64,000 nucleotides of DNA. Source: Dolichospermum sp. FACHB-1091. GTDB taxonomy: Bacteria > Cyanobacteriota > Cyanobacteriia > Cyanobacteriales > Nostocaceae. The position numbers and the translations under genes were made by a program. This document shows, one piece after another, positions 10,051-18,765 of the stretch. The stretch is taken from NCBI RefSeq assembly GCF_014697585.1, contig NZ_JACJSB010000008.1, forward strand, positions 91,742 through 155,741, written 5' to 3'. Below the pieces are notes generated by a model. The model did not search any database. It was not told the DNA's origin and saw nothing but the letters and a program-made list of their open reading frames with translations. Position 1 is the stretch's first letter. Each line of letters starts with the position of its first letter.

Positions 10051-10092
10051 GATCCCCGACTTTGATCAAAAGTCGGGGATCTATTTTTGTTT
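10051..10092 (+). terminator. Rho-independent terminator of the str operon
   Basis: GATCCCCGACTTT at 10051-10063 pairs perfectly with AAAGTCGGGGATC at 10069-10081 around a five-base loop. The T-rich tail 10083-10092 follows directly. It begins 20 bases after the rpsJ stop codon. Confidence 0.93.
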
Positions 10093-10222
10093 TGTGAAAA
10101 AATTTATCTTGTGGGGTTTTTCTTTAGCTATCAAACATAATGATAAAATATAAACCAAGTCGGGAAAAATTAGAAAAGAATATAATATTTTAAGAATACA
10201 ATTTATACTCAACTAACTAACA

Positions 10223-10873
10223 ATGACATCCTCTTCTAAAATTGCAGTTCGTGAACTACCCCTGTTTCCATTACCTGAAGTAGTTCTATTTCCTACCAGA
10301 CCATTACCCTTGCATATCTTTGAATTTCGCTACCGAATCATGATGAATACCATTTTGGAGAGCGATCGCCGATTTGGGGTATTGATGATTGACCCAGTTA
10401 ATGGGACAATTGCTAACGTTGGTTGTTGTGCGGAAATTCTTCATTGTCAACGGCTACCTGATGACAGAATGAAACTATTAGCTTTAGGACAGCAAAGGTT
10501 TCGTGTTTTAGAATATGTCCGGGAAAAACCTTATCGTGTTGGTTTGGTAGAATGGATTGAAGATCAACCACCAGCTAAGGATTTACGTCCTTTAGCATCT
10601 GAGGTAGAACAACTTTTACGGGATGTGGTTCGTCTTTCATCCAAATTAACGGAACAAAATATTGAATTACCGAATGATTTACCAGATTTACCCACAGAAT
10701 TATCTTATTGGATAGGTAGTAATCTCTATGGTGTGGCCCCAGAACAACAAGCATTACTAGAAATACAGGATACAGTGGCTCGTTTAGAACGAGAAGCGGA
10801 AATTCTCACTTCTACTCGTAATCATTTAGCGGCGCGTTCTGTCCTTAAAGATACATTTAGCAATATGGGATAA
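10223..10873 (+). CDS. LON peptidase substrate-binding domain protein
   Basis: This 216-residue protein consists of the N-terminal domain of Lon protease without the ATPase or peptidase parts. The opening LPLFPLPEVVLFPTRPLPLHIFEFRYR is the signature of this domain, and a helical bundle follows with EVEQLLRDVVRLSSK and a C-terminal coiled segment rich in E, R and L. It is the normal stand-alone cyanobacterial and chloroplast form, commonly found next to rpsJ. The molecular role is unproven; substrate recognition or an adaptor function is inferred from the Lon domain. It lies beyond the rpsJ terminator, so it probably has its own promoter in the 150-base gap. Confidence 0.85.
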   Translation: MTSSSKIAVRELPLFPLPEVVLFPTRPLPLHIFEFRYRIMMNTILESDRRFGVLMIDPVNGTIANVGCCAEILHCQRLPDDRMKLLALGQQRFRVLEYVREKPYRVGLVEWIEDQPPAKDLRPLASEVEQLLRDVVRLSSKLTEQNIELPNDLPDLPTELSYWIGSNLYGVAPEQQALLEIQDTVARLEREAEILTSTRNHLAARSVLKDTFSNMG

Positions 10874-10885
10874 ACTGACCAAATT

Positions 10886-11461
10886 TTAGAAGTTCGGGAT
10901 TTGCACAAAGCCTCTAATTTCTATGTTCCAAAATTTGATGGTATTATCCTCGCTAAAGATAAGCAAGATTTTATCTATAGGATAAAAAGCAATATCCAAT
11001 ACATTTGTATTATATAATACTATCGTTTCTATACATTTTCTCGTGGATAGATGCAATATTTTAATTGTATTATCACTATAACAAGTGGCAAAGAGTTGGC
11101 CGTCAGGACTAATAGACGTTGCTATGATGGTGTAATTATGTCTGTTAGGTTGCGGTTTATTTTTGGTAATATTTTGTTGCTGTACTATTTTTTCCAAGAC
11201 TCTGTGCAGCTTATTTTTAGTAACTTTTTCTCCTAAAGCTTGGGATATTTCTCTCCATAATTCCGAAGCAACATCTTTTATGTAACCAAGAGAATGATTG
11301 TACGCTAAAGCGATCTCCAGATAATTTCGTCCTAACCAAGATTCACAAAATACAATTTCTTGAATTTTTGTTAGGCTGCCCCGTTTTAATAATTCCTCAA
11401 CTGCTGAGACTGCTTCTTTACACGATATTTCCTCTTTCTGTGCTTTGTCTGGTAGTACCAT
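10886..11461 (-). CDS. Small protein: N-terminal HTH-like domain plus two WD40 repeats
   Basis: This protein has 191 residues. The first 95 or so (ELLKRGSLTKIQEIVFCESWLGRNYLEIA and DVASELWREISQALGEKVTK) resemble the helix-turn-helix-like domain placed at the N-terminus of many cyanobacterial NB-ARC/WD40 regulators. After a short linker come two WD40-type repeats: TSISPDGQLFATCYSDNTIK near residue 120 and IAFYPIDKILLIFSEDNTIKFWN near 165. A complete propeller needs about seven blades and the usual ATPase domain is absent, so it looks like an internally deleted remnant of a larger NB-ARC-WD40 protein. It is still a clean open frame. It is convergent with the Lon-domain gene (13-base gap). The function is unknown. 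Confidence 0.6.
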   Translation of the reverse strand: MVLPDKAQKEEISCKEAVSAVEELLKRGSLTKIQEIVFCESWLGRNYLEIALAYNHSLGYIKDVASELWREISQALGEKVTKNKLHRVLEKIVQQQNITKNKPQPNRHNYTIIATSISPDGQLFATCYSDNTIKILHLSTRKCIETIVLYNTNVLDIAFYPIDKILLIFSEDNTIKFWNIEIRGFVQIPNF

Positions 11462-11675
11462 GATTACAATTTCCTACTGTCTAAGACTATATCATGGTTA
11501 TATACATGAGTACAAGGTTTTTTTCTGAAAAAGTTTACGTAAATTTATTTATCAAAAATATCCGACTTTTCCAGACTTTTTCCTACCCTTCATCTTTGTC
11601 AAAGGCACTAGAGTAGTAGAGTCTTCATTCAGTAAAGAAGAACGATAAAAACTCTCAGCAATCAAGGAGAAAGAC

Positions 11676-12233
11676 ATGACTTACTACTATTGGGGCACAA
11701 GTAGTTCTAATTACTTCAATTACACGGGTTCTGATAATCTTTATGCCTCTGGTTATGGCGGTAATGATACTATCTGGGGTAACACTAATAACGATACCAT
11801 TTATGGAGATGGTGGTAATGATAAGCTTTATGGTTGGAGTGGTAACGATGCCCTTTATGGAGGCACTGGTAACGATTACTTATCTGGGGGAACTGGTAAC
11901 GATACCTTACAGGGTTCTAGCTCATATGCCTATAACAGTTACGAATATGATACCTTAAATGGTGGTAGTGGCTATGATACATTTGTTTTAGGTACATCAG
12001 CCGGAAACTTTTATCAGGGATCTGGTTATGCTACAATAGAAGACTATAATGGTCAGAATGACTATATCCAGCTTAAAGGCAGTGCGAGTTCTTATTATCT
12101 TTCTTATGCATCCTTTGGTGTGGGAAGTTCTGCCCTTGACACAGGGATATATCAGAATAATGGAGACTTGATAGGGATAGTTCAAGATAACACCAGTATA
12201 TCGTTAACAAGCTATTATTTCAGCTTTGTCTAA
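11676..12233 (+). CDS. Small RTX-type calcium-binding repeat protein
   Basis: This 185-residue protein has five or six consecutive nonapeptide repeats of the RTX type ([45 protein letters not shown]) in residues 25-85. These fold as a calcium-bound beta-roll. The C-terminal half ([12 protein letters not shown] onward) is the usual cyanobacterial tail of such proteins and probably holds the type I secretion signal; no N-terminal signal peptide is present. Tyr, Asn, Ser and Gly are very abundant. An AAGGAGA Shine-Dalgarno precedes the ATG. It is likely secreted or cell-surface. The function is unknown. Confidence 0.8.
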   Translation: MTYYYWGTSSSNYFNYTGSDNLYASGYGGNDTIWGNTNNDTIYGDGGNDKLYGWSGNDALYGGTGNDYLSGGTGNDTLQGSSSYAYNSYEYDTLNGGSGYDTFVLGTSAGNFYQGSGYATIEDYNGQNDYIQLKGSASSYYLSYASFGVGSSALDTGIYQNNGDLIGIVQDNTSISLTSYYFSFV

Positions 12234-12280
12234 GAGGTTGTTTGAAAAGTGCGCCTTGCTCAATTAAACATCTCTTTTCC

Positions 12281-12314
12281 TTTGCGTATTGGCACAAATA
12301 TGCCAATACGCAAA
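12281..12314. terminator. Perfect 14-bp hairpin downstream of the RTX gene
   Basis: TTTGCGTATTGGCA (12281-12294) and TGCCAATACGCAAA (12301-12314) are exact inverted repeats around a six-base loop. It lies 48 bases after the RTX stop codon and probably ends its transcript. The trailing sequence is A-rich rather than T-rich on the plus strand, so it may work better on the minus strand or be a structured repeat. Confidence 0.55.
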
Positions 12315-12431
12315 ACATAATTAGTGGAAAACTTTTGAAACATCCTCTAAATAAGTTGGGGTTAAAAATTCAATCCATGCTTCTTTTGTTTTTTGCCATT
12401 CCCTTGATTAACCCTCGACTCTAAGGTAAAA

Positions 12432-13193
12432 TGCGATATTTCTCCAAGTTTACCTGTTTTCAATCGTTTTGAAAATCCCCATCGGACAACAACGGAATCA
12501 GGTAATAATTTTGTCAGGTTAAATGATGCAGGTAAAAGTCATTTACAACCAGATAATTCTGATTTGATTTCTGAAGTAGAATTAATTACAGAAATAGCCC
12601 ATCGTTTACATGATGAACATCCGATTAATTGGCGTAAATTGCAAGATACGGTTTATGTTAGAGAATTAATTGCTAAAACTATTCCTGGTTATGAGAAAAT
12701 AGGTCAAATTGATCAAACTCAGGCAGAATTTACCATTACAGGACGGATTTTTGATGAACCGAAATTTCCCACTTTTGATGGTAAAGCGCGGATGTTTGTC
12801 ACACCTTTACCATAATTAACTTTACCTGATAAATCAACTTTTGGTGTGGAGGAAAATCAACCAGGAATTGTCTTAATATTGGGAACAGGACGCGGTTATG
12901 GACAACATAATACCGTAGTTTATCGCAGTGCAGATAAATATCGCAATATGCCCCATCGTCATTGTATTCTAATGAATAGTTTGGATATCAAAAAAGCAGG
13001 ATTTCAAGAACATCAACGAGTTACAGTTAAAGGAAGTGGAGGAGAACTAGAGAATATTGAAATTATTTGTGGTGCAATTCGTGAAGGTGTAGCCTTTATG
13101 TTTTATCCTGAAGCTAACGTTTTATTGACAGCAGCAATTGATCCTGAAAGTGGCACACCTGCTTATAAAAGAGTTCCGGTTTTTGTGTACTAA
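12432..13193 (+). pseudogene. C-terminal remnant of a molybdopterin oxidoreductase (FdhF/YdeP-like)
   Basis: One continuous frame from about 12432 to the TAA at 13191-13193 encodes the last ~250 residues of a formate-dehydrogenase-like molybdopterin oxidoreductase, interrupted by a single in-frame TAA at 12813-12815. Before the stop it reads SPSLPVFNRFENPHR, INWRKLQDTVYVRELIAKT and DGKARMFVTPLP. After it comes LTLPDKSTFGVEENQPG and then the molybdopterin dinucleotide-binding domain (ILGTGRGYGQHNTVVYRS, NMPHRHCILMNSLDI). A CAA to TAA change (Gln to stop) would explain the interruption. The N-terminal two thirds, including the Fe-S and active-site domains, are missing. An apparent TTG start at 12564 and a GTG start at 12846 are only artefacts of the broken frame. 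Confidence 0.8.
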
Positions 13194-13220
13194 ATATTAT
13201 CTCTATTATCTCTTTTACCT

Positions 13221-13751
13221 CATTAGCTGCTTATTAACCCTACCTACCACCAAAAATTATCCTCACATACCATAATTTACCCTATTTGTCAATAGTACAT
13301 TAGTTCTACTAGTCAAATTACATTATTTGCTGAATAATTTTTCCCCAATTTAGTCTTTCAAACCACTGCTAATTTGTAAAGTTTTGTATTTTTTTTCAAA
13401 ATCGATCTCTGAAACGACTATAAATAAAGACTTTTGCAGATCATCTTTTTAGCAGGGTGCAAAATTGACAATAATAACCCAATTATGAAATTCTCAATAA
13501 TTCTAGCAAATCGCCGAAAGTATTGCAAGCTCGTTGCTAAATAAAAATAATTCTCAATTAATTATTAAGAAAATCTAAAGTTGAATTTTCATCAGTTATG
13601 AATATTAAAAGTATTATTGTATTTATATAAATTTTACTTATAAGATACTGTGAGATTTTATGATCACTTCCGTACCAGTAGTCAATTATTTGCTAGAGTA
13701 TGGGAAAGAGAAAAACCAAAAAAATAACGAAAAATTACCAATTTTTATCAT
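13221..13751. repeat. Large inverted repeat, left copy (about 0.53 kb)
   Basis: The reverse complement of this segment matches 17358-17994 almost throughout, with scattered substitutions, apart from a 95-base MITE present only in the right copy. Recognisable shared blocks include the region around GCGATTTGCTAGAATTATTG and that around GATGATCTGCAAAAGTC. The right edge of this copy covers the last codons of the DUF29-like gene (ending ...NDKNW). No protein can be read from it. Its nature is unknown. It could be a decayed mobile element or a duplicated intergenic block. Confidence 0.88.
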
Positions 13752-14241
13752 TTGGTAACTGACTGAGATAATCATCCATAATAGCTGGTAATTCTTTTGG
13801 TGAATAGGTGTAAGTTAAGAATAAAAATGTCATAGCTGTTGTTATAATTAGCTTTCTATCTAATATCTCTGATAATTGAGAACGGGTATATTTACCATTC
13901 ATGATTTCTATACTAGCATCAGCGATCGCATCTTCAATTACTTCTTCCTCGATTAAATTTTCCCATTCATCATAATTGACATAATAGGATTTTTTATTTT
14001 CTTTCAAGTTGATTTTTTGAATTTCTCTAATTGAATTACGAATACAAGCCATCCAATAATTTGTTAATCGCTGTTCTATTTGATTTTTAATCAAGTGAAT
14101 GAGTAAAATTTTTAAAAATGATTCTATATTTCTCAATATTGCTTGTTTACTCATTCCTTCTAATTCATCAATAATTGCTAAAGTATCGGCATAATTTCCT
14201 TGTAAAATGCTGTTTCTCAGGTCTATTAATTCTTGAGTCAT
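13735..14241 (-). CDS. DUF29-like protein
   Basis: This 168-residue protein starts at the ATG at 14241, which is preceded by GGAGGTT on the minus strand. The longer reading to 14460 runs into a MITE and is not credible. The sequence NSILQGNYADTLAIIDELEGMSKQAILRNIESFLKILLIHLIKNQ matches the DUF29 pattern in its first half (a helix, a conserved E-x-MSK segment, then LLIHLIK). The second half is helical, with a conserved SQLSEILDRKL and the ending YLSQLPNDKNW. DUF29 proteins are abundant in cyanobacteria and their function is unknown. The stop codon and last codons lie inside the left inverted repeat. Confidence 0.65.
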   Translation of the reverse strand: MTQELIDLRNSILQGNYADTLAIIDELEGMSKQAILRNIESFLKILLIHLIKNQIEQRLTNYWMACIRNSIREIQKINLKENKKSYYVNYDEWENLIEEEVIEDAIADASIEIMNGKYTRSQLSEILDRKLIITTAMTFLFLTYTYSPKELPAIMDDYLSQLPNDKNW

Positions 14242-14326
14242 TTTTGTTAACCTCCAGAATGATTCACATACTAATAATAACACAGGTTTTGAGAAAAAAG
14301 CATAGGTTTCTGCAAACAAGAACTTA

Positions 14327-14477
14327 CAGCACTTCCCGATGTTATAAGGTACAATAACCCCACCCCCAACCCCCTCCAATATCAAAAGTTTATCCTTTTC
14401 TTCCCCCCGCTGCTGGGGGATTGAGGGGGGTGCGAGGAGGGGGCAAATGAAGTACCTCATAAGAGCGGAAACCCCTG
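14327..14477. mobile_element. MITE, TA-flanked CAGCA...TGCTG-type family
   Basis: This 151-base element is flanked by TA (14325-14326 and 14478-14479). The left end is CAGCACTTCCC and the right end GAAACCCCTG; both continue into inverted sub-terminal TTATAAGGTAC and GTACCTCATAAG. The interior is C-rich on the plus strand (14355-14450) with its own hairpin around CCCCCCGCTGCTGGGGG. It has the same ends as the elements at 41798-41934, 42324-42437 and 49075-49172. It sits between the DUF29-like and dnaE genes. TA target duplication suggests mobilisation by an IS630/Tc1-mariner transposase supplied elsewhere. Confidence 0.72.
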
Positions 14478-14620
14478 TATTATTCTCTTTTCTCTGTGTT
14501 CTCTGTGACTCTGTGGTTCGTTTTCAAAAAGAGTTTTGGGATTAACTGGATTGATTTCTAAATTCCCTCGTAACAATTCAGGGAACAGGGAATAGATATT
14601 TTTCTGCTCCTTGTCTTCTG

Positions 14621-17245
14621 CTATAAATTTGCCAATTGTAATAGATCTAAGCCTTGGGTAAAAATATCATCAATGGGTAACATTTCCCCTGCTTCAGTCA
14701 TAAACTTATGGTCTTTTGTCGCGCGAATAATTGCCCCATTTTCTAATAAATATTCATAGACTTCTTGCTGTCCCCGATGATGCCACTGGGCAATAGGTTG
14801 AGTATAAAGTATGCCATTGCTATCAACTGTATACACCCGACACTCAATTTGCTTTTCCACAATTTCCCCAATCTCTAAAAAACCATATTCAACAGTTAAA
14901 ATTTCTGTATCATAACTTAAACAATATTCGGCAAATTTTAACATATCCCCAAATAAATGTTCAGCAACTTGGGATTTTACACCATTTTTTGCAGAACCAT
15001 CAATAAAATTTTGCTTTTGTTTCTCCATTTCCGATACTTTCTTTTTCCCCATAGCGCGACGGAGTAAATCAGCTTGTCCTAAACTATAACCAGCCATGTC
15101 TTGAGCAATTTTCATAATTTGCTCTTGATAAACCATGATGCCATAGGTTTCATTTAATATCGGTTCTAAAATTTGAGTATCATATTCAATTTCTTCTCGT
15201 CCATGTTTCCGATTAATAAATTTAGGAATTAATCCTGCATCTAATGGTCCGGGACGATAAAGTGCGAGAATAGAAGAAATATCTTCAATATTAGAAGGTT
15301 TCAAATCTCGGACTATCTGCTTCATTCCTGAAGATTCTAATTGAAATATGCCCTCTAAATCACCTGCTTCTAATAGTGAATAAGCTTTAGCCACATCTTT
15401 TGGTAAGGTGGTATGTTCACCTTTAGCTAATATTTTTTGTGCTTTTCTTTCCTGTCCGGTAATTTGATCAGGATCAACACGATATCCTTGACTTTGTTCA
15501 ATTAAATCAATGGTTTTTTGAATTAGGGTTAAGTTCCGTAAACCCAAAAAGTCCATTTTTAATAATCCCAATGATTCCAAATCTTCCATGAAATATTGGG
15601 TAATTACAGAACCGTCATTATTTCGCTGTAGGGGAACAAGTTCGTCTAATGGTTCTGCGGAAATAACCACACCAGCAGCATGAACACCGAAGGTTTTGTT
15701 AGTACCTTCAATTCGCATGGCCATATCAATCCAGCGCCGCACGGTGGGGTCATTATCATATTTGGCTTTAAATTCTGGTTCGGGAGTTTCATCGGAAATC
15801 ATCACTTTCAGTTTTGTCGGTTTACCCCGGACTACAGGAATCATTTTCGCCATTTTGTCAGAATCTCCATAAGGAATATCTAACACTCTAGCGACATCTT
15901 TTAACACTGCTTTTGATGTCAGACGGTTAAAAGTAATAATTTGGGCTACTCTCTCAACCCCATATTTTTCAGTGACATATTCAATTACCTGATCTCGTTT
16001 ATCAATGCAGAAATCTGTATCAATATCCGGCATTGATTTACGTTCGGGATTGAGAAATCTTTCAAATAATAAACCATGATGTACGGGGTCAATATTCGTA
16101 ATTTTCATGGCATAAGCTACTAAAGAACCTGCCGCAGAACCCCGTCCTGGTCCAACGGGAATATTATTGTCTCTTGCAAATTTAATATAGTCCCAAACTA
16201 CTAAAAAGTAGGTGGAAAATCCCATTTGCTGAATCATTTTTAATTCATATTCTAATCTTTCTTTATAGACTGGATCTACTTCGTTGCGAGATTTGCGATT
16301 TAATCTTTCTAAAAGTCCCAACCATGCAACCTCTTCTGCATAAGTATCTGCTGTATGTCCTGAAGGGATTGTGGGTGTGGGAATTTGTGGATCACCCATG
16401 ATGTGATAAGGTTCAACTTTATCCGCAATTTCGACCGTTGTGGCGATCGCTTCGGCAATGATATCATCGGCTAAATGGTCACGGAATAGCTGGTGCATTT
16501 CCTCGGATGATTTGAGGTATTCTGTGCCGCTGTACCGCATTCTTTTATCTTCGCTAATGAGTTTACCTGTTTGAATACAAAGTAAGGCATCATGGGATTC
16601 TACATCAAAACAAGAGATAAAATGGGAGTCGTTTGTGGCGATGAATTTAATGTTTAATTCCCTGGCAATTTTGACGATTTCTACATTCACAATTCGGTCT
16701 TCTTGAGAACCATGATCTTGAATTTCTAAATAAAAATCTTCACCAAATACTTCTTTATACCATTTAGCAATTTTCCTGGCTATATCTGGCCGATTACTCA
16801 AAATTGCTTGGGGAATTTCTCCTCCTAAACAAGCACTGGTGACTATTAACCCCTCCTTATATTGTTTGAGTAAATCCTTATTAATACAAGGACGGGAAAA
16901 AATGCCTTTACCTTGTACTCCTTGCAGGTGAGAAATGGTGGTGATTTTAACTAAATTTTTATAGCCTTGAGTATTTTTTGCTAATACGACTTGATGATAT
17001 TTAGGACGACGTTCTTGTTTGTCAATTTCACCATTAATGATATACATTTCGTTGCCAATGATTGGCTTAATCGTCTTACTGCGGCAAATTTTGATCAGTT
17101 CCACAGCCCCATACATGACACCATGATCTGTGAGGGCGATCGCTTTCATTCCTAATGCGATCGCTCGATCTACCAATTCTGGTAGTTGACTAGCACCATC
17201 AAGCAAGCTGTAATCACTGTGAATATGTAAGGGAACAAAGGACAT
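14621..17245 (-). CDS. dnaE-N: DNA polymerase III alpha subunit, N-terminal half with split intein
   Basis: This 874-residue product is the N-terminal part of the replicative polymerase. Residues 1-774 are extein: a PHP domain ([12 protein letters not shown] near residue 8, [10 protein letters not shown] near 40) and the polymerase palm with MPDIDTDF at 405-412, whose Asp residues bind the catalytic metals. Residues 775-874 are the N-intein. The 774-residue extein equals that of the classic cyanobacterial split DnaE, and the break follows FAEY. The C-terminal half (dnaE-C with the C-intein) is not in the window, so an active enzyme requires protein trans-splicing. The gene lies alone between large inverted repeats. 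A pair of HIP1 sites lies near its 5' end. Confidence 0.97.
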   Translation of the reverse strand: MSFVPLHIHSDYSLLDGASQLPELVDRAIALGMKAIALTDHGVMYGAVELIKICRSKTIKPIIGNEMYIINGEIDKQERRPKYHQVVLAKNTQGYKNLVKITTISHLQGVQGKGIFSRPCINKDLLKQYKEGLIVTSACLGGEIPQAILSNRPDIARKIAKWYKEVFGEDFYLEIQDHGSQEDRIVNVEIVKIARELNIKFIATNDSHFISCFDVESHDALLCIQTGKLISEDKRMRYSGTEYLKSSEEMHQLFRDHLADDIIAEAIATTVEIADKVEPYHIMGDPQIPTPTIPSGHTADTYAEEVAWLGLLERLNRKSRNEVDPVYKERLEYELKMIQQMGFSTYFLVVWDYIKFARDNNIPVGPGRGSAAGSLVAYAMKITNIDPVHHGLLFERFLNPERKSMPDIDTDFCIDKRDQVIEYVTEKYGVERVAQIITFNRLTSKAVLKDVARVLDIPYGDSDKMAKMIPVVRGKPTKLKVMISDETPEPEFKAKYDNDPTVRRWIDMAMRIEGTNKTFGVHAAGVVISAEPLDELVPLQRNNDGSVITQYFMEDLESLGLLKMDFLGLRNLTLIQKTIDLIEQSQGYRVDPDQITGQERKAQKILAKGEHTTLPKDVAKAYSLLEAGDLEGIFQLESSGMKQIVRDLKPSNIEDISSILALYRPGPLDAGLIPKFINRKHGREEIEYDTQILEPILNETYGIMVYQEQIMKIAQDMAGYSLGQADLLRRAMGKKKVSEMEKQKQNFIDGSAKNGVKSQVAEHLFGDMLKFAEYCLSYDTEILTVEYGFLEIGEIVEKQIECRVYTVDSNGILYTQPIAQWHHRGQQEVYEYLLENGAIIRATKDHKFMTEAGEMLPIDDIFTQGLDLLQLANL
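14624..14923 (-). other. DnaE split intein, N-terminal fragment
   Basis: This segment encodes 100 residues after the splice junction FAEY/C. It starts [14 protein letters not shown] (Cys1 is the nucleophile) and has the block B motif RATKDHKF, whose Thr and His assist the N-S acyl shift. It ends DLLQLANL directly at the stop codon, as expected for a split intein. It is highly similar to the fast-splicing Nostoc punctiforme DnaE-N intein. Differences include [11 protein letters not shown] after the first block. Confidence 0.96.
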
Positions 17246-17357
17246 ATTAGTATTTGGTAAAGTAAGGGAATTTTAGATTAACAGTGTTTAGTTAATATCT
17301 TATGCCGAGAAGGGAGTAATTAACCCACAAATAGAATATTAATCTTTCCTAATTCTA

Positions 17358-17994
17358 ATGATAAAAATTGGTAATTTTTCGTTATTTCTTGGTTTTTTCC
17401 TTCCTATACTCTAGCAAATAATTTAGGACTTACGCACGAGTCACAGAATAACGAACCACTCCAGACACAGAAAACACAGAGAAATGAGGACTTGAGGAAT
17501 ATTCTGCATAAGTCCTATAATTGATTCATGGTACGGAAGTGATCATAAAATTTCAAAATTTCACAGTATTAATATAATTAAAACTTATATAAATGCGATA
17601 ATACTTTTAATATTCATAACTTAGGAAAATTCAACTTTAGATTTTCTTAACAATTAATTAAGAATTATTTCTATTTAATAACGAGCTTGCAATACTTTCG
17701 GCGATTTGCTAGAATTATTGAGAATTTCAAAATTGGGGTATTATTGTCAATTTTGCACCCTGATCAAAAGATGATCTGCAAAAGTCTTTATTTATAGTCG
17801 TTTCAGAGGTCAATTTTGAAAAAAAGTACAAAACTTTACAAATTAGCAGTGGGTTGAAAGGGTAAATTGGGGAAAAATTATTCAGCAAATAATGTAATTT
17901 AACTGGTAGAGCAAATGTACTATTGATAAATCAGGTAACTTGTGGTATGTGAAGATAATTTTGGGTGGTAAGTAGGGTTATTAAGCAGCTAATG
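17358..17994. repeat. Large inverted repeat, right copy with MITE insertion
   Basis: This is the inverted counterpart of 13221-13751. It starts at ATGATAAAAATTGG, the same bases that encode the tail of the DUF29-like gene in the left copy, and ends at GCAGCTAATG. It is about 100 bases longer because of a MITE at 17424-17518 that the left copy lacks. The two copies enclose about 3.6 kb holding the DUF29-like gene and dnaE-N. Confidence 0.88.
17424..17518. mobile_element. MITE, AGGACTTACGCA family, copy 1
   Basis: This 95-base element begins TAGGACTTACGCACGAG and ends TCTGCATAAGTCCTAT, so its termini are inverted repeats. It interrupts the right large repeat. The homologous left repeat has no insert and shows the empty site. 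AATT occurs on both sides (17420-17423, 17519-17522), consistent with a short target duplication. Confidence 0.82.
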
Positions 17995-18185
17995 TGCTAA
18001 AGCCCTGTATATTGCATCAATGAAAGGATAAGTTAACCCTGGCTGGCATAGAGACGTTCCATGAAACGTCTGTACATGGTTTTGGAGATATAGAAACTAC
18101 ACCCAACTAACAATAAAGTCTTGGTGAGTGAGATTTAGTCCAAGGGAAAGTAGCGATCGCAGTCGTTAAACCTTATTTTTTTAGC
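17995..18185. other. Intergenic region with AGACGTT palindrome
   Basis: No gene was recognised. A near-perfect 20-base palindrome, AGACGTTCCATGAAACGTCT, lies at 18052-18071; similar AGACGTT...AACGTCT palindromes are dispersed repeats in heterocystous cyanobacteria. A HIP1 site lies near 18152. Confidence 0.5.
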
Positions 18186-18242
18186 TATAATATAATACAT
18201 CTACATTAAATAAATAATCCTGTTAATAAATATTACATTATT

Positions 18243-18266
18243 CCCCGCCGTGAGGTGGGGGATTTT
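18243..18266 (+). terminator. Orphan rho-independent terminator
   Basis: CCCCGCC and GGTGGGG form a seven-base stem (one G-U pair) around GTGA, followed by a GATTTTTT run. No protein gene ends nearby on the plus strand. Overlapping TATAAT boxes occur about 55-80 bases upstream (18186-18196), so a short RNA of about 65 bases is possible. Confidence 0.5.
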
Positions 18267-18274
18267 TTGTGTAT

Positions 18275-18388
18275 AGGACTTACGCACAAGTCACGGAATA
18301 ATGAACCACGTTCGCGGAGCGTCCCGTCAGGGATAGGAACGAAGAGAACGAAGAAAAGAGGGTTTGAGAGATATTTTGCGTAAGTCCT
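18275..18388. mobile_element. MITE, AGGACTTACGCA family, copy 2
   Basis: The termini AGGACTTACGCACAAG and TTTTGCGTAAGTCCT are inverted repeats. At 114 bases this copy is longer than its relatives, because its middle contains a GC-rich segment around 18308-18340 (TTCGCGGAGCGTCCCG). Open frames crossing it are artefacts. Confidence 0.8.
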
Positions 18389-18539
18389 GGTGTAATTGGA
18401 TTGGTTTGATTTCAAAATTTCTTAACTCTCTAGATGTATAGGCATTGGAGTCAATTTCTCTAGTAACTTGTAAATTTCTGTCCCAATTTTCTTTTCTGGA
18501 TAATCTGGATTAGTTAGGTTACATTCACCAAAAACATTG

Positions 18540-18577
18540 TAGAGCCGAGAATCCCTACCCAGGTCACGTCTCTACAA
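18540..18577. repeat. Dispersed repeat GTAGAGCCGAGAATCCCTAC type, copy 1
   Basis: AGAGCCGAGAATCCCTAC followed after about 10 bases by TCTCTACA, so the ends are imperfect inverted repeats. A second copy lies at 38546-38583 in the same orientation. Confidence 0.65.
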
Positions 18578-18765
18578 GGGTTTCAAAGGACGTACATTTA
18601 ATTGTCACCAGATGTCTATTGAGAATAGGTTTTGATCCCATTTTTGGTGATTCATGGTTGCTCAAATCTCTTTTTTTGGTTTCAGATATTTGTTTTTATT
18701 CTTGTTTTCCTTACCTCATTAATTTCCCTCTGTGACAGTTGTGGGTGCGGAATGTGGGTTAAAAT

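Noticed and set aside
12242..12424. 60-codon frame after the small RTX gene
   Set aside because: It covers a perfect hairpin and low-complexity sequence and has no plausible ribosome site or protein-like composition.
14242..14460. N-terminal extension of the DUF29-like protein
   Set aside because: It is translated from a MITE and lacks a ribosome site. The ATG at 14241 has GGAGGTT in front of it.
18233..18415. 60-codon minus-strand frame
   Set aside because: It is a read-through of MITE copy 2 and the orphan terminator.
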